Assembly: GCA_030077755.1 (NCBI GenBank)
Contig: JAQJZZ010000007.1
Coordinates: 248,001-312,000, forward strand
Length of the DNA: 64,000 nucleotides
Source of the DNA: Filosporella fistucella
Taxonomy: Eukaryota; Ascomycota; Leotiomycetes; Helotiales
Reading direction: 5' to 3'
Within the stretch, counting starts at the first letter, position 1, and each line of letters begins with the position of its first letter. The notes below the pieces were generated by a model, which was not told the DNA's origin, ran no database searches, and saw only the letters and a list, made by a program, of their open reading frames with translations. Shown here one piece after another: positions 36,481 through 51,064 of this stretch. A program made the translations under genes and the position numbers.

Positions 36481-37273
36481 GAGGTCATGGACTGGAGGTA
36501 TCTTGATGGGGAATTTAATTAGAATATCTTGTTTGCTTTGGTTTTTGGGTGGAAAAGGAGACGAGCTTTTCCGGAAGAACAACTAGTGAGAGGTGGAAAT
36601 TGAAGGTATAGCTATAACTTTTAGTATTTCATGTTAATGTGTTTCGAAAAAGCAATAGATAGATGATTAATATTTGAACTGTAAACTAACTATAGTTGCT
36701 GGAGATCCGATCAAGCCTTTCAACCAAAATTTATCTGGTTCGTTAGCCCAAGTCTCGTCGTTGCAGGTTCAGTACAGTAATAATAAGTTTTAAAGGGATT
36801 TTATGGTGCATTAACTTTGACAGACATGTCCCCTTTTCTCTGTATGTTTCGTGGATGTCTGCAAACTTCTTGTGAAGTAAACTGGAAGGACGGTCGTATC
36901 GTTTGCAAGCCGATCAAGAAAAAGGGAATCACGTGCAGGTAAATATAGGAGTTAAATGATCAAGAAATAGTGACCAAATCTAGCGTACTATAAGATTGAG
37001 TTTCTAAATCGACTCCGGGTGGGTCAACATAAGTCCTTCTTAGACCCAAAAAGAATATGGCAACAGCCCACGAGCAATTGTCAAATGTGCATGTGCACGT
37101 GACCACGCCTTAACTGAGGTCCGTGCGGCATGTCAAATATGTCCAACTCACAGCAACTTACCTCTACTGCAACACTTATAAATACTATGTAAGTGAACCA
37201 ACCTCTCCCTCCTTCATTCATTCATCTTCAGTCTTCTATTGCACAAGAAACCAAATAACTCAACTTCTCCACA
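36481..37273. other. Intergenic, promoter of the MFS gene
   Basis: The sequence is AT-rich on the left, with a pyrimidine-rich leader just before the ATG at 37274. No gene is recognised. Confidence 0.5.
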
Positions 37274-39199
37274 ATGACAGACACAAAAACAGAAACGGGG
37301 GATATTATCAAGAGTCTCGATATCGGGGATGTCAAGGTACCAAATGCACCCGGATCCGAGGATGAAAGTCCAGCGAAAGCAACAATGGAAACACTTGATA
37401 TTGAAGAAGCGACTCCGAGGTCGAAGATGAGACTTATGATAATTATTGCGATTTTATATGTATGTTTCCGCTCTATAATATTTTCAATTTCTTCACAATT
37501 TTGACCCCGCTATCTCATCCCTTCTATCCCTCACATCCTCTCTCTTACCTTTTCCTCTCATCTTCACCTTATCACTTCGAACTCAACCCAAACCGCCCCT
37601 TTCATTTTCAAATCCACGACTAACCACACCCAGCTGACCCTCTTCATCTCCGCCCTCGACCAAACCCTCCTCGCAACGGCCATCCCAACCATCTCTCACT
37701 CCCTGCACTCCTCCACAGGCTACACCTGGGTCGGAGCCTCTTATCTCCTCACAAACGCCTGTTTCGGACCTCTCTGGTCCCATCTCTCTTCCATCTTCGG
37801 GCGAAAACCGGCTTTACTTTCCGCCGTAGCCATCTTTTTCCTCTCGTCCATGTTAGCTGCTCTAGCGCCTAGTATGTCTGTTTTGATAGCTGCGAGAGCA
37901 TTACAGGGAACAGCGGGAGGAGGATTAATGCAGATGGTAACGATAACGATTTCGGATTTGTTTAGTGTGAGGAAGAGAGCGTTATTTATAGGATTGATGG
38001 GCATGGTGTGGGCTGTTGCTGGGTCGGTGGGTCCGTTGATAGGTGGTGCGTTGGCTGAGAAAGCAGGATGGAGATGGTGTTTTTGGATTAACCTCCCAAT
38101 ATCTTTCCTTGCTTTCACCATTCTATTCTTCTTTCTCGATATCCATAACCCACGCACACCACTCGTCAAAGGCCTCAAGGCAATCGATTGGTACGGCACA
38201 TTCTCCCTCCTAGCAACAACTCTCCTTATTCTCCTCGGTCTCGATTTCGGGGGCGTAATATTCGCTTGGAATAGCCCAAAAGTGTTCCTTCTCCTCCTCT
38301 TCGGCGGCCTAATGCTATTCATCCTCATCTTCAGCGAAAAGAAACTCGCCACATACCCCATGATCCCGCTCTCAATATTCACGACTTTCTCCAACAACGC
38401 CATTTTCCTCCTCAGCATCTCTCACTCCATCGTCTCAATGGGAATAGAATTCTATCTCCCATTGTACTTCCAAGCCGTAAAACAATATTCTCCCTCCCGC
38501 TCCGGACTCCTCCTCGTGCCCATGATGGTCACAGAAGCAGCAACAGATGTCCTGATCGGAATCCTCTTACACCGTACCGGCCGCTACAGGTCTATAATCC
38601 GCATCGGTTCTGTTCTCATGACGCTAGGAACAGCGCTCTATATACCCTTCTTCAAAGTCTCAACCCCAATATCCACCATCATAGGTCTCGAAATTATCGC
38701 AGGAATAGGCACAGCAGCGCTTTTCCAAACGCCCCTCCTCGCACTACAAAACACTGTTTCCGGCACAGAAACAGCAACCACAACCTCCACACACGGTCTT
38801 CTCCGCAATCTAGGAACTACTCTCTCCCTCGTCCTAGGCGGCGTAATATTCCAAAATAGTATCTCTTCTTCCCATCCCACGCTCGTAGCATCCGGACTCC
38901 CTCCTTCTATCCTCTCTGCCTTGACAGGTGAAAACGCGGCAGCTAACATAGACATCCTGCCTCGAATTCAAGACGTAGCGCAGAGAAAAGTAGTACAAGA
39001 GGTGTTTGCGAAGGCGCTGAGGAACATGTTTATATTGTATGCTTGTTTTGGGGCTGTTACTGTTATCGCAAGTTGTTTTATAAAAGGGAAGGATCTGAGA
39101 ACTGAGCATGAGGAGACGAAGACAGGGATTGGGTTTTTGGCGAGGCGGAAGGAGAAGGAGGAGAAGGCGGCAGATAGGAAGAGGGGGCAGGGTGAGTGA
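37274..39199 (+). CDS. MFS transporter, DHA2-type drug/efflux family
   Basis: Two exons (37274-37459, 37634-39199; phase 0, 174-nt intron) give 583 residues. A hydrophilic N-terminus of about 50 residues precedes about 14 hydrophobic segments. The family signatures are visible: LFISALDQTLLATAIPTI in the first helix, GRKPALLSAVAIF (motif A-like) after helix 2, and ARALQGTAGGGLMQMV followed by GPLIGGALAEKAGWRWCFWI (motif C region). Fungal members export drugs, toxins or small metabolites by proton antiport; the substrate cannot be read. The tail is basic (RRKEKEEKAADRKRG). No biosynthetic cluster is next to it. Confidence 0.92.
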
Positions 39200-39787
39200 T
39201 TTGTATGGCTTTTTTGCGTTGACTTGACGCTAGATATTGCTGGTTTCGGTGTTGAGGACGTCTTGGCGAGGGTGAGAGAATGGGTTGCGGACTTCCTTTG
39301 AGGTGTGAAATTCCATGTATCTCTTCTTTCTTTCATATGTATAGAAGATTTGAAGATCACATGCGACAGAATGGGAACGCTAGCATCATATATAGTAAGG
39401 GAGCAATAGTGTTGGCGAGAATACGAAAGAGGCGTTAGTTGGTCGTCTCTGCCAACTGTAGAGCTCGTTTCAATACCTGAAACATAAATTTGTATATAAC
39501 CCGTCATAATCTTTACATTTTGATGTGGATGAGATAGAGTTTGTAGACAGAACAAGGTAAATGGAATATCAAAGGGTAGCGGTTCATAATTTTTAGCATT
39601 TATGTTTCTATCTGAAAACATATTACTATCTCCATTCCTGTTCCCAACTCGGGAACTTCATAATATCATCAGTCCCCTAGCATATCTTTTCTCGCCTCTC
39701 GAATCGACTTTTGGGCTTCATAAATGCAGCAAAGGTATAAGTGTAGTGTAAAGAAAAGAAATATCGCACTGCCTCGTCGCTGTATAA
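39200..39787. other. Intergenic, convergent 3' flanks
   Basis: No gene is seen. Reverse-strand frames here are the tails of antisense frames of the MFS gene. Confidence 0.5.
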
Positions 39788-41474
<1,687 letters not shown>

Positions 41475-44400
41475 GATGTCGTCTTAATGTCTGCTGGTAG
41501 CAAGTATGAAGATGGAGCTCTGGGAGAAGTTGTACAAAAAATGACCTTTACTGGGGAATCAATTGAGCTTTAAAGGAATCCTAGAGCAGCTCACTCTGGT
41601 GAAGGTCGGCGATCTTCGATGTGGGGTAATGGAGCCACTCGAGCACGCAATTTGGGGTGACTACGACCAACATACGGCTTCTTGCCTAGATGGACTGGAT
41701 GTGCAAGACTCTTCTCTTGGGGTTTCCTTCCCCATGGAACGCCTCACCGAACTGGGAATGAAAAATCTGCAATTGGATGGCATGTTTTTGATTTGCTCGT
41801 GCCCGCCGTGATGGTGCTCGAAATAATGCTAGTGCCTCCGAAGCCGCACTTAAGGTAGGGAAAGTAGGTAAAGTAGGTTGGTTACCTTGGGTGGAATTGT
41901 GCATCGATGCAATCCTTTATGGTCAGCTTGTGCTGTTGCAGGCATTTAGATTGGAGCCAGAATTTATCCCCGCACACTGAGTGGAGCTTGGGATCTTTTG
42001 GAGCGTGAGCGTAACCATGATGGTGACATTTGAAAGTTTGTCGGGAATCAGCCTGGTGAGTAGAACGTGTGGCGGGACAGTGTGATAGGATATGGTCGAC
42101 TGCAGCTTAACGGTTGTCTTGCCTTGCGTCCTGCCGTGTTGCATTCGTGTATTCCAGAAGCCCGGCTGAGATACTGAGGGTCATTTGGATGAGTGCACTT
42201 TGGGGAGCGAGGAAAGGTGTGAGTGGAGGTGAGGTGGGATAAATTGGCTTGTGCTGGATACTGTTCTGAGGTGCACTGCACTGTTGGCTGCAACAGGCTG
42301 CTGGGGGGGTATAGCTTAGTCATCGCCTTGACAAATTCCCCCACGACAAGTCAGAAGCACTTTCGACCTGGATTCGACACACACACACACACACACCTCA
42401 ACTCAGCGCAAGCACGCAAATAAAGCTTCACGCACGTTCACATAAACTCAAAGCTAACTCCCGCACCTAATCCTTCTGCCGAAACTTTGCAGATCATCTA
42501 AACCGTCAGAGCCTCGGAATCGAATCTGACGGTCAGACGGAATCCTTGATTGAAACTTGTTTAGGAAGTTTAAATGGACTCATGATTCGGATTCCCTAGC
42601 TGCTCGTGAAACACCAAGACTTTCTGACGCTGGAGGAGTCGAAGGAACAGGATTCTGACTTCCGAGGATATGCATGAATAGCTTCACAATTGCTGGATTA
42701 GGAAGACAAGCTGGCCAAGACAAGATAGTGCTTACGCATCTTGTGCTTGAATCCCGAATACGTGCTTGAGACGGGGAGCGAGCTATGTTTGGTCGCGTTG
42801 AAGGTTACAGCCGTTTTAACAAGTCATCTTTTTTGAGATGGCAAAAGGTTGGCTACTGGGTAGATGCGGTAGAAGAAGCCAAATCCGAGAAGCCTGCTGC
42901 TGAAAGGCCGACTGTAGGTAACATCGACCCAGCAAAGGAAGGGATCAGCTTATGAATCACGTTGAGCAATTGAGTACTGGCCTAGACCATCTTACCGATT
43001 CAATCTCATCGAAAAACAGGAATAGCTTCAAATCGCACTTGGCACCAGATCCAGTATTTCATAACCTGCATCCTCAATCATTACCTGTCAACTCCAACTT
43101 CTCCAGTCTCGGCATCTCCATTCCCCTCATATCTCCAGATTCCCGCTCTGAATATCTCGAAGCAATTGGCAAGTATCATGATCTTTGACAAAATCCACCT
43201 CACTTGAGATGCCAATATCTCCTCCGCAACTCCATACTCAAGCCTTTGTTTCCCCAAATACCAAGACCCTTCATGAGCCTCACAATCATATGCTTCAGCC
43301 TCAACATATGTCTGAAGCTCGACTGAAGCTACCTAGAAACAGCTACGCAAGCCTCCAAAGAATCTTAGCCACTATTCCAAACAGCTTCTCCATCACAATC
43401 GCCGCATCACCTGACCTTATCGCCCCTATTCGATTTGATGCGACACCCCGCTTCCCCTATCCTCAACTCCCTCCCCTTTTATAAATAACCTGACACGCAC
43501 TCGCATTGACATACTCTCTCTCAACCCACAAATCACCAAACGCAATCGACGCGGCAGTCTCAAAGAGCCAAGCTCCCTCACCCAGAACAAGCCTCGTAGG
43601 GCGGGCCAGACACCTCACCAGCAAGAGACTTTGACTTGGCGGCCCTGAGGATCTGAGTCTCTCTCGTCCCTTATTGCCTGCTGCGATGAACTCTGAAGAA
43701 ATACCAAGACCTATGCGACGCAGTCCGGGCGAGCACGCTCTTTGTACTCGAGCAGAGGAACAACGATGCGATCGAGGCGAATTCTGGGCAGAGGCTATTG
43801 GCGCGACATGTTTGTTTCATTATCGGGCTATCAGAGAGAACTCGATACAATACATGTGCCGACGCACTGGCACCAAGACTTTTCCAAGGCCAAGCAGAGC
43901 GATTATCAGTGGTTCGGAACATCGTCTCTTTGTCAGTGACACACGAGTAAAGCTTGTTGAAGAGTTTGATTGAGTAATGTCAGGTAATTACACTTTTTGA
44001 TTTCTTTTTTTCTTCATCTTTTCTGTCAGCGGAAGAATTAAGCGCTATTCAATCAATCGCACTCGGTGGTTGTCTCCGCGATAAAATTACAGCAATCTCA
44101 CTACCCCTCTCTTCATCAACGCCTCCAAATAAACCCACTCTTAAAGGAAATATATCCGCCACGCGCAACCCATGAGCGTCGCAATATCGGTAGGAAATAA
44201 TCTTTCACACATACCAGGCTGGCCTGTCTCTCTGTCCTGTCTTGCAGTCTTTCTTGTTAATTCATTGGCCTACACGCATCTCCCGGCCTGAACACCCCCC
44301 GGTAGCAGTTTCAAAATGATACACTCAGGGTCAAGGCCCCCTGTCGTCCCCAGATTATGCGCAGGCCAAGCGTGTCTCCCAGACACCACCTCACCAAGTC

Positions 44401-44758
44401 TCGCTCATACAAAGACAAGGTCCCAGGCCTGCCTTGTCACGGCGACACCCACTCCTGAGTCCAAAAAGACTGCAGCCACCGATTACCCATCGCTCTACTC
44501 CCGTAATTGCAATAATATCAAGTGGGTGTGTCTGCGACTGCCTCATCTTCTTCTTCTCGAAATCCGCTTTCTTCCTCCTCCTCCGCTTCAAGTCAAAGAT
44601 ACCAGTATATTCACACACTCATTCACGCGCGCACGAGTTGCTGCTGCATATCACTTACCAATAACAACAACACACCCACGACTCGCTCGTCGACAGACAT
44701 ACCTACAATCCTTTAACTTTGAAGTTCCTAGTTTAGAACTCGATCATCACAATCCAAA
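41475..44758. other. Long intergenic region
   Basis: No frame in these 3.3 kb resembles a known protein. Contents are a CA microsatellite at 42377-42397, an inverted repeat near 42500-42535 and, from about 44280, a long pyrimidine-rich leader for the gene at 44759. Frames at 43185-43484 and 43674-43973 are low-complexity or unsupported. Confidence 0.5.
42377..42397. repeat. AC dinucleotide microsatellite
   Basis: About ten AC units in a row lie in non-coding DNA upstream of the sulfhydrylase gene. Confidence 0.9.
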
Positions 44759-45359
44759 ATGTCGTCAAACTTGACTAAGATCATGTTGCCTATCCGCATC
44801 GTACAGTCGGTTTTCGCTGTCGTGATAGTAGGACTTTCATCTTATGGTATGTCTTCCCTCCTCCCTCTCTGTCAGATATTAACGCAAGAAAAATAGTCGC
44901 ACACTGGTACAACAAAGATACCCTCACCCAATCGCCCTCTCAAATCAATTTCCTGATCTTCGTCCCAATCTTCACTTTCATCTCAATCGCATACCTAGAA
45001 GTCTCTCCCCGCTTCATGGCAAAAGGTATTTCCCCCTCCTCCTCCAATCCAACCTCACTAACAAAAAACCAGCATCCCACCCATACCTCCACGCCGTCTT
45101 CTCCCTCCTTAACGTCCTCTTCTACTTCGCCGGTTTCATCGCCCTCTCCGTCTTCCTAGGCAAACTCCTCTTCTGCCGTGGCTCCGTCTGCGCCGCCGCC
45201 CGCGCCGACGCCGTCTTCGCTGCTTTCAGCTGGTTGCTATGGACGCTCAGCAGTACTATTCTGTTGCTCGAGATGTTCAAGGGTGGATTGAGTGGTATGA
45301 AGACGGATAGACAGGCTAAGACTGCGATGAAGGAACAGCCTGCCGGATTGGGAGCGTGA
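44759..45359 (+). CDS. Small four-helix membrane protein, MARVEL-like
   Basis: Three exons (44759-44846, 44897-45025, 45073-45359) encode 167 residues; introns are 47-50 nt. Four hydrophobic segments are clear: IVQSVFAVVIVGLSSY, INFLIFVPIFTFISIAYLEV, the long FSLLNVLFYFAGFIALSVFL and FAAFSWLLWTLSSTILLLEM. The ALSVFLGKLLFCRGSVCAAA region and the pattern of the last two helices fit fungal MARVEL/membrane-associating proteins such as the Nce102 group, which organise plasma-membrane domains. The cytoplasmic C-terminus is short and Lys-rich. The family call is by topology and motif look, so I keep it broad. Confidence 0.8.
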
Positions 45360-46992
45360 ATACGCTCGGGTGATTTGGGGGAGAAGGGGTGGAGGGAGGG
45401 AGACGTGGAGGGGGAGTATGAGGAGTTTATTGGGGGAAGGGGGATACGAGTTGGGTAGTTGGGTGGTTTCTTCATCGTTATCTCACCTCCTTTTTTGGGA
45501 GTAGATGGTGATATAGGAACCACAGAAGGAAAGAAAGCAGGAATATGTCTTGACGACACTCTTCCTCTTTCCTTCCTTCCGAGAAGATACTAAAGGAATC
45601 TTCTCTTTTTCTCGGGGCTTGGAGAGCACAATGCAGACAGATGGATAGGATATCGGGTATCAGTCGAGGGAAAATTCGGGCTTCTTGTTTGGCTGGCCCC
45701 GTTTCGGTCCTGGATTCTGTTATGAGGTATGCATGGCTTACTCTGCTGCTGGCTGTGCACTAGGTAGATAATGAATTGAAACGCGACTAGAAATGTTTAT
45801 TTTTTTTACCTCTCTCACTCTATCCTTTTCATTTCTTCTCCTGGTTCTCGCTCTCTTTAGTTTGCGGCATCGCGATCACAAACTGATGGGACTTGATCTA
45901 TTTGATGCGATTCGTGAGGTTCGAATCATAATTCTGGATTTCTAGGTAGAGGTAGAAAAGATCATTTATCCATCACAATGACGTGATAGCATCAAACATT
46001 TCATGTCGCATATTTCTTTTATACAGTAAGATTTATATTCCCATGTTCAAATCCTACTATCTACGACACAGATAACCCTTCCCTCCAACTACCCTTCCAC
46101 GCGAGTATTCCACCACTAACCGACCCGCTGCAGCCTATCTGTGTGGGTACCGTAGGTAATCTGTAATCTATCTGGACCTGCATACCCTTCCTTAGCGAAA
46201 CATAAGCTTATTCTACACACCAAGTCCTAAGACTTAACTTCATCGGAGATGAGAAAGATTCTTATCGCGATCATAACCGCAAATATTGTCGCTTTTCAAC
46301 GCATACTCGCAAGAACATACTTGTACATCCAATTAGTCGTTCCATATGGCACCTACCTGCAGCAGTCCCATCTTCGCCGTCTTACAACATTATTCCGTCC
46401 CAGTCCTAGCTTTCTCACGCATTTCACTGACGAGAATACTCTCTGCTGCGAGTGCAGAGGAGTCACTGTCATAGCGCGACAGTTCTTATTTTTGCGTGAG
46501 AATTACAATATTCCTGGCGCTTTTACGGAAATTTTTGCTGATCGTCGGCGAAGGGGCTCGTACCATTACGAGTGATTTCAATTGAGGCGTCGCCGCAAGT
46601 GTCGCGACTGAGGATACCATTTACTTCAACAATATGGTCAAGACGGGTTAAAAAACCGCTTCATGGTGTGTTTTCAACGTTTATGAGGGATGAATCTGTG
46701 AGAAATATTTGATTCTGTGATTGAAGTATTCAGGATTAATCAACGCAGAGAGACTCCTTCACGTTAAGAGAATTGTTCCTCCGTAAGAACCGCCTCAAAG
46801 ATTTAAATTCGGCCCCAGTCTTTCCAGGATTTTTGGAAATTTCGGACTGTACCAGACCACATGGTACCTATTTGTGTATTCCAAGCCACGTGGTCTGTTA
46901 CATTTGCGTCCCAAAAGCTCAGTTCCATGCCCGACATTTTTCAGCTGCACTGTCCTGTTTGGAATCTGGATGTTTTGAGCAAAGATTCCATC
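45360..46992. other. Intergenic
   Basis: No gene is recognised. Open frames at 46249-46575 and 46773-47172 show no family features. The sequence becomes AT-rich after 45700. Confidence 0.5.
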
Positions 46993-49163
46993 TCAAGCTA
47001 TGTCAGGGAACTTACACTCCATAGAACAGTTCCGACGTTCATAGTATCTGACGTGATAGACACGGCTCAGGATCAGTGCAAGGTTCACACCCAGAAAAAG
47101 GTACCGGAATATGAAGTCTTGTGCACCTTCAGAGCAAGCCGCTCCAACGATGGCAGAGAAAGCAATGCCTGACGCAAGAAAGTACTTCTGATGATTATCG
47201 CGGAGTTTGACACTGAAATGCAGTACTGTTAAGCTGGTACAGAGAAAACAAGCCAGAAGGAGTGCTTCTGGACTCATAGCTGCTTCAGTACCTTGCCGCC
47301 AGGGCCTTGTCGATTCCTAGTGGTTATCAGCAGATGAGAAAGATTCTGTATTTCATGTACCTACGTTGAGAAATCTCTGTATTTCATAGAGCAGGTTTCT
47401 ATCACCCGATGATATACTCGACCTCAAATGTGAATCCACGTTCTCTCTTACAGGCAGATCAGCTGCTGCTGGTGTCACCCAAGTGAGTAGAAATGGCAAT
47501 ACAGGGACAAGGAACCTAGACGGTCTTCTTCGACCTCCACGAGGGACTCTCAACAGAGATTGAAAGACACTATGTAATCGAGCGACAGTTTCCCTGAAAT
47601 GGATTGGGTCCAGTTTCTCCCAAAATAATGCAGATCCAAGTATCATTTCACACTTGGACCGAACCCAGACATCGAGTCCATGCCATGTTGGTCGACGGTG
47701 TATATATCTCACGCGTAAATAAGCATCGATCAGCCAGTCATGCCAACCAATGTTCGGACCTAAGAGTGAGTCATCTCCTAAGGATTGATGCCCAACTCTA
47801 TCATAAGCCACGTCGACATATTCCCGAATGCTATCTAATGTGCAGTTTCTCAGCAAGCTTTCAGCATTGCATGATCGATGGAAGGGAATCCAGCCAAAAT
47901 CTGCGATTTGTCGTTCATCTTTGTCTTTATGTTTCTGCCAGTCGTAAAACCATAAGATGTGTTCGGGTTTGATTTCACCGTGGCGCCCAAATGTATGATA
48001 GGGCCGAACAAAATTGTCGACAATGGTATCATTATGGTCATCAGGCCCTCTACTCGCGAGGGGGTAACGGAGACATTTACTTAACAGCTGAACTGGTCGA
48101 AAATATCGCAATGAGGATTTCAGGTTCCAAAGGGTATCGTTGCTCTGGTAGTCGAGATACGTCAATTTGGGAGATGGCAGTGTTATTGGTAGTCGCCATT
48201 CAGGTGTTCTGGCGAGTAGAATCACCAGAGCGTCGTACATCCCATGGGCAGCAGCGGCTTGCAAAGGCGAGACGTTATCCAACTTGTTCCGTGGCGCACC
48301 TTCCTGATGTAGAGTTCTCATGAAAGCAGATTTACCAAAGCCAGTCATGCCAATTATCAAGCACCTGAGATCTCCCGATTGGAGTCGGTCGTGATTTTGA
48401 GATGACGAACGAGCGCCAGTGGACTCTCCACAATCTCTGGAAATCCAACCCAATTCAGCTACCCGCGTTTCGGTGATGCTTGCACCTCGGTCCATGATGA
48501 ACTCTTCCAACTTGTGAGGTCGTCCTGAGATTTTGTTTCCATCGGCGAGAAATCCAATAAGAGTATCCGCAGTGTTCATGCTCTGAGCCCAATGGTTATG
48601 ACCTTTGTGTGAATAGAGAGTCCGGTACATAACCCTGATGTTGAGTTCGTGTAAGACAAGTTTCGCGAAGGATAGAGAATTGATCAACTCTGCTAGATTT
48701 GATTTCTTCCTGTGGGCAAGAGGTTAGTAATTAATACCGATAAAGTATCTTCAGATGCTGATACATACATTATAGCCGTTTTTAGGTGATGGCTTCCAGG
48801 TCGACGGTTTACAGATAACGAGCGAGAATCAAGGCATCGATTCTCACTTTCCCTGAAGATGTTGTTCCCCAACTTTGCTTCGAATTTCCACCTCAGCTCT
48901 CCAAATTTGATATAAATTTCTTGGAACGTCGAGTGACACTCTTTGCGCGCTGATTGATATGAATTATGGGCAAGTGTGTCGTCTTGTGCCAGCGATGCAG
49001 CCAGTGCTTCCAAGTTGTATCGTAATGGCCGAATATCCTCTAACATCGCATCAAACTCGGTTGCCTGCTTTTGAAATTCCCTGCACAGAGAGGCAAATTT
49101 CATCCCCCATTCAACCCATTCAAAAATACTGACAAACTCACCGGGAATGCAAATGAAATCCAT
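46993..49163 (-). CDS. STAND-like P-loop protein with C-terminal membrane helices
   Basis: Three exons (48769-49163, 47365-48709, 46993-47316) give 687 residues in phase. The N-terminal 150 residues are helical and resemble the domains that open fungal NLR-type proteins (EFVSIFEWVEWGMKFASLCR). A Walker A motif GMTGFGKS occurs near residue 255, but no canonical Walker B or sensor block follows closely. One ankyrin-like repeat (NVSPLQAAAAHGMYDALVIL) comes right after the P-loop. A long unique middle is followed by hydrophobic segments FLVPVLPFLLTWVTPAAA, EALLLACFLCTSLTVLHF, FLASGIAFSAIVGAACS and FRYLFLGVNLALILS. I do not recognise the whole protein. The P-loop may act as a switch coupled to the membrane part; this is inference. 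It is divergent from the DUF6594-like gene. Confidence 0.65.
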
Positions 49164-49681
49164 CCCGAATGATATCCTCGCCGCTGTGATAGTTTTGTGA
49201 GTTTATCGAGCTCAATTCAGAAAGTGTTGTGTCGAGGGTGCAGAGTCGCCAGATCTGACGCGGAGTTCAAGAGCCTCAAGACTGTTCTCTCACAAGTGTG
49301 ACGAGGGCAACACAAGCAAGGCATATTTTTTTGGTTGTACAACGGGGCTGTGTAAGCCACGTTGCGTTGCCAAAATCCCTCAAAGTATCAATGAGACTTT
49401 TCATAGGTCGAGATAAGGTCGGAGAGCCTCGCACAACGCCTGGATACCAAGACGTGCTCAAGAAATTATCCTGTTTGGCCAACTAGTGATTTCCATCGTA
49501 GAGATACGTCTTTTGGCTGGCTGCTGTTCCGTAATACTCAGGCTCCTTCTCTCTAGACCCGGAACATCAGTCTGGTAGATGAGCCTCACATTCTTTTCAG
49601 AGTTTCCTGCTGCTGAGAGTGCCTCCCTCACAATCTATCTCCTATACACAGTAGGAGCACGATTCAAATTGAGTCAAGAAA
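49164..49681. promoter_or_regulatory. Shared promoter region of the STAND-like/DUF6594-like pair
   Basis: This 518-bp divergent gap is the only space for both promoters. No motif is named. A reverse-strand frame (49276-49482) has no support. Confidence 0.45.
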
Positions 49682-51064
49682 ATGGACGACTTGATCGGTG
49701 ATGAAGCCAGTTCTTCGAGAACTTCACCAACTGGGCCTCCTCCTCGAGAGCAGCGCTCTTTGATAACTTTCCTTAACCCTGCAGAGTTTTTCCACGATTC
49801 CATGAGTGACAGTCCGGCGAGCACTTCTATGAGTATATACCTTCCAAAATACGCACAACAGCCATCAAATGTGAACAATTTCTAACCAACTTCGAGCAGG
49901 ATACGAAAGATTTGCGACTTCTATCGACACCGATGAGAATCCAGCCCTCTACCGTAGATTCGGCTGTCTACATGCAAGAGCTCTGCTATACAAACAAGCC
50001 GATTTGACGGGATTGGAAGAGGAACTAAACAATTTGGATGAGGAGGAGCACATTGGAATGCATCAGATGTCGAGAGATGGACAACAGAAGGACAGGAGTA
50101 CTTTCATAAGCATGCTCCAGAAGAAGCTTGCTGAATATTGTAAGCAAACACAATAGTGAATTACCTCTTGTGCCCAAAGCTAACTTTTGGGTGCTGCGTA
50201 GCCAAGTTCATATCGGAAACGCACACGGCCCTCGAGCACACAGATTTGAGGAGCACTAAGGGCCAAACCGTTGAACAATGGCTATGTCAGGGACCTAATT
50301 TACGAAAGTTAATTCAAGAGAACGATCCGCGCTGGCAGCCGTACACTACAAGCGTCAAGGCTATGATATTAGATCCAGAAAACAACTTTTGGCTACAGTA
50401 CAATATCGAAGATATCTTGGATTCCAGAGGAAATAGCACAAGCTATCGAGGTTTCCGTGCTGATTGGCTTCGAAGGAAACTTTTTGCGGGTCCAGCTGAG
50501 AGAGACCGCCAGCCCCCGGAGAATCGACTGAGAGGGACTGCAGAGAGACAGGAAGTGTCAACCCTACCACGGAGCAGGAGTTACCGAACAAGTCGCGCAC
50601 TTGAAAGCTTGTTCAAAGCATCTTTTCTAGCACTTTCCACTTTGATGTACTCCGTTAACATAAGTTCTGCCTTGGCGTATCTCATACTCGTCAACACCCC
50701 CGTTCCCCAACAGAAGGCACCATCGGACTTATACTGGAAGGCGTAAGTCCATGTCGGGATATTTTTGGTATCGAGGAAGCTGAATCACAAAATAGAAGTC
50801 TCCTTGCATGGGTGGTGTCAATGATTTTCCTGCTGGTCCACGGACTGTTTTTCGGAAAATATACAACAGAGTGGTTCGTCAAGACACCTCACACTTGTTG
50901 TCAGAGAAGCTAACCTTTGACCTAGTTATGCTGGTCGCCTAGCTCTCATCAGCATTATCTTTTGTGGGGGAATTGCATTTGCTCTACGTGCTCTCGCTGT
51001 AAACGTGATGTCGGGGGTTCTTGTAGGGTTCACACTATCTGTCACATTCCTCCAGATCTGGTAA
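49682..51064 (+). CDS. DUF6594-like fungal membrane protein
   Basis: Five exons (49682-49832, 49900-50139, 50202-50742, 50796-50873, 50926-51064) encode 382 residues. After a disordered N-terminus the signature block of the family appears: RYERFATSIDTDENPALYRR, FGCLHARALLYKQADLTGLE, EELNNLDEEE. A helical middle follows, then three hydrophobic segments spread over exons 3-5, beginning ASFLALSTLMYSVNISSALA, SLLAWVVSMIFLLVHGLFFG and LALISIIFCGGIAFALRALA. The family is known from many fungi with no set function. Exons 4 and 5 are short and their joins were checked by phase and by the continuity of the helices. The donor of intron 4 (GTTCGT) is weak. Confidence 0.75.

Noticed and set aside
37741..38418. 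Reverse-strand frame of 225 codons
   Set aside because: It is antisense to the MFS transporter exon and Arg/Lys-rich only because of the hydrophobic codons on the other strand.
38968..39621. Reverse-strand frame of 217 codons
   Set aside because: It is partly antisense to the MFS gene and shows no domain or conserved block.
44316..44774. Plus-strand frame of 152 codons
   Set aside because: It overlaps the pyrimidine-rich leader of the MARVEL-like gene in another frame and is low-complexity.
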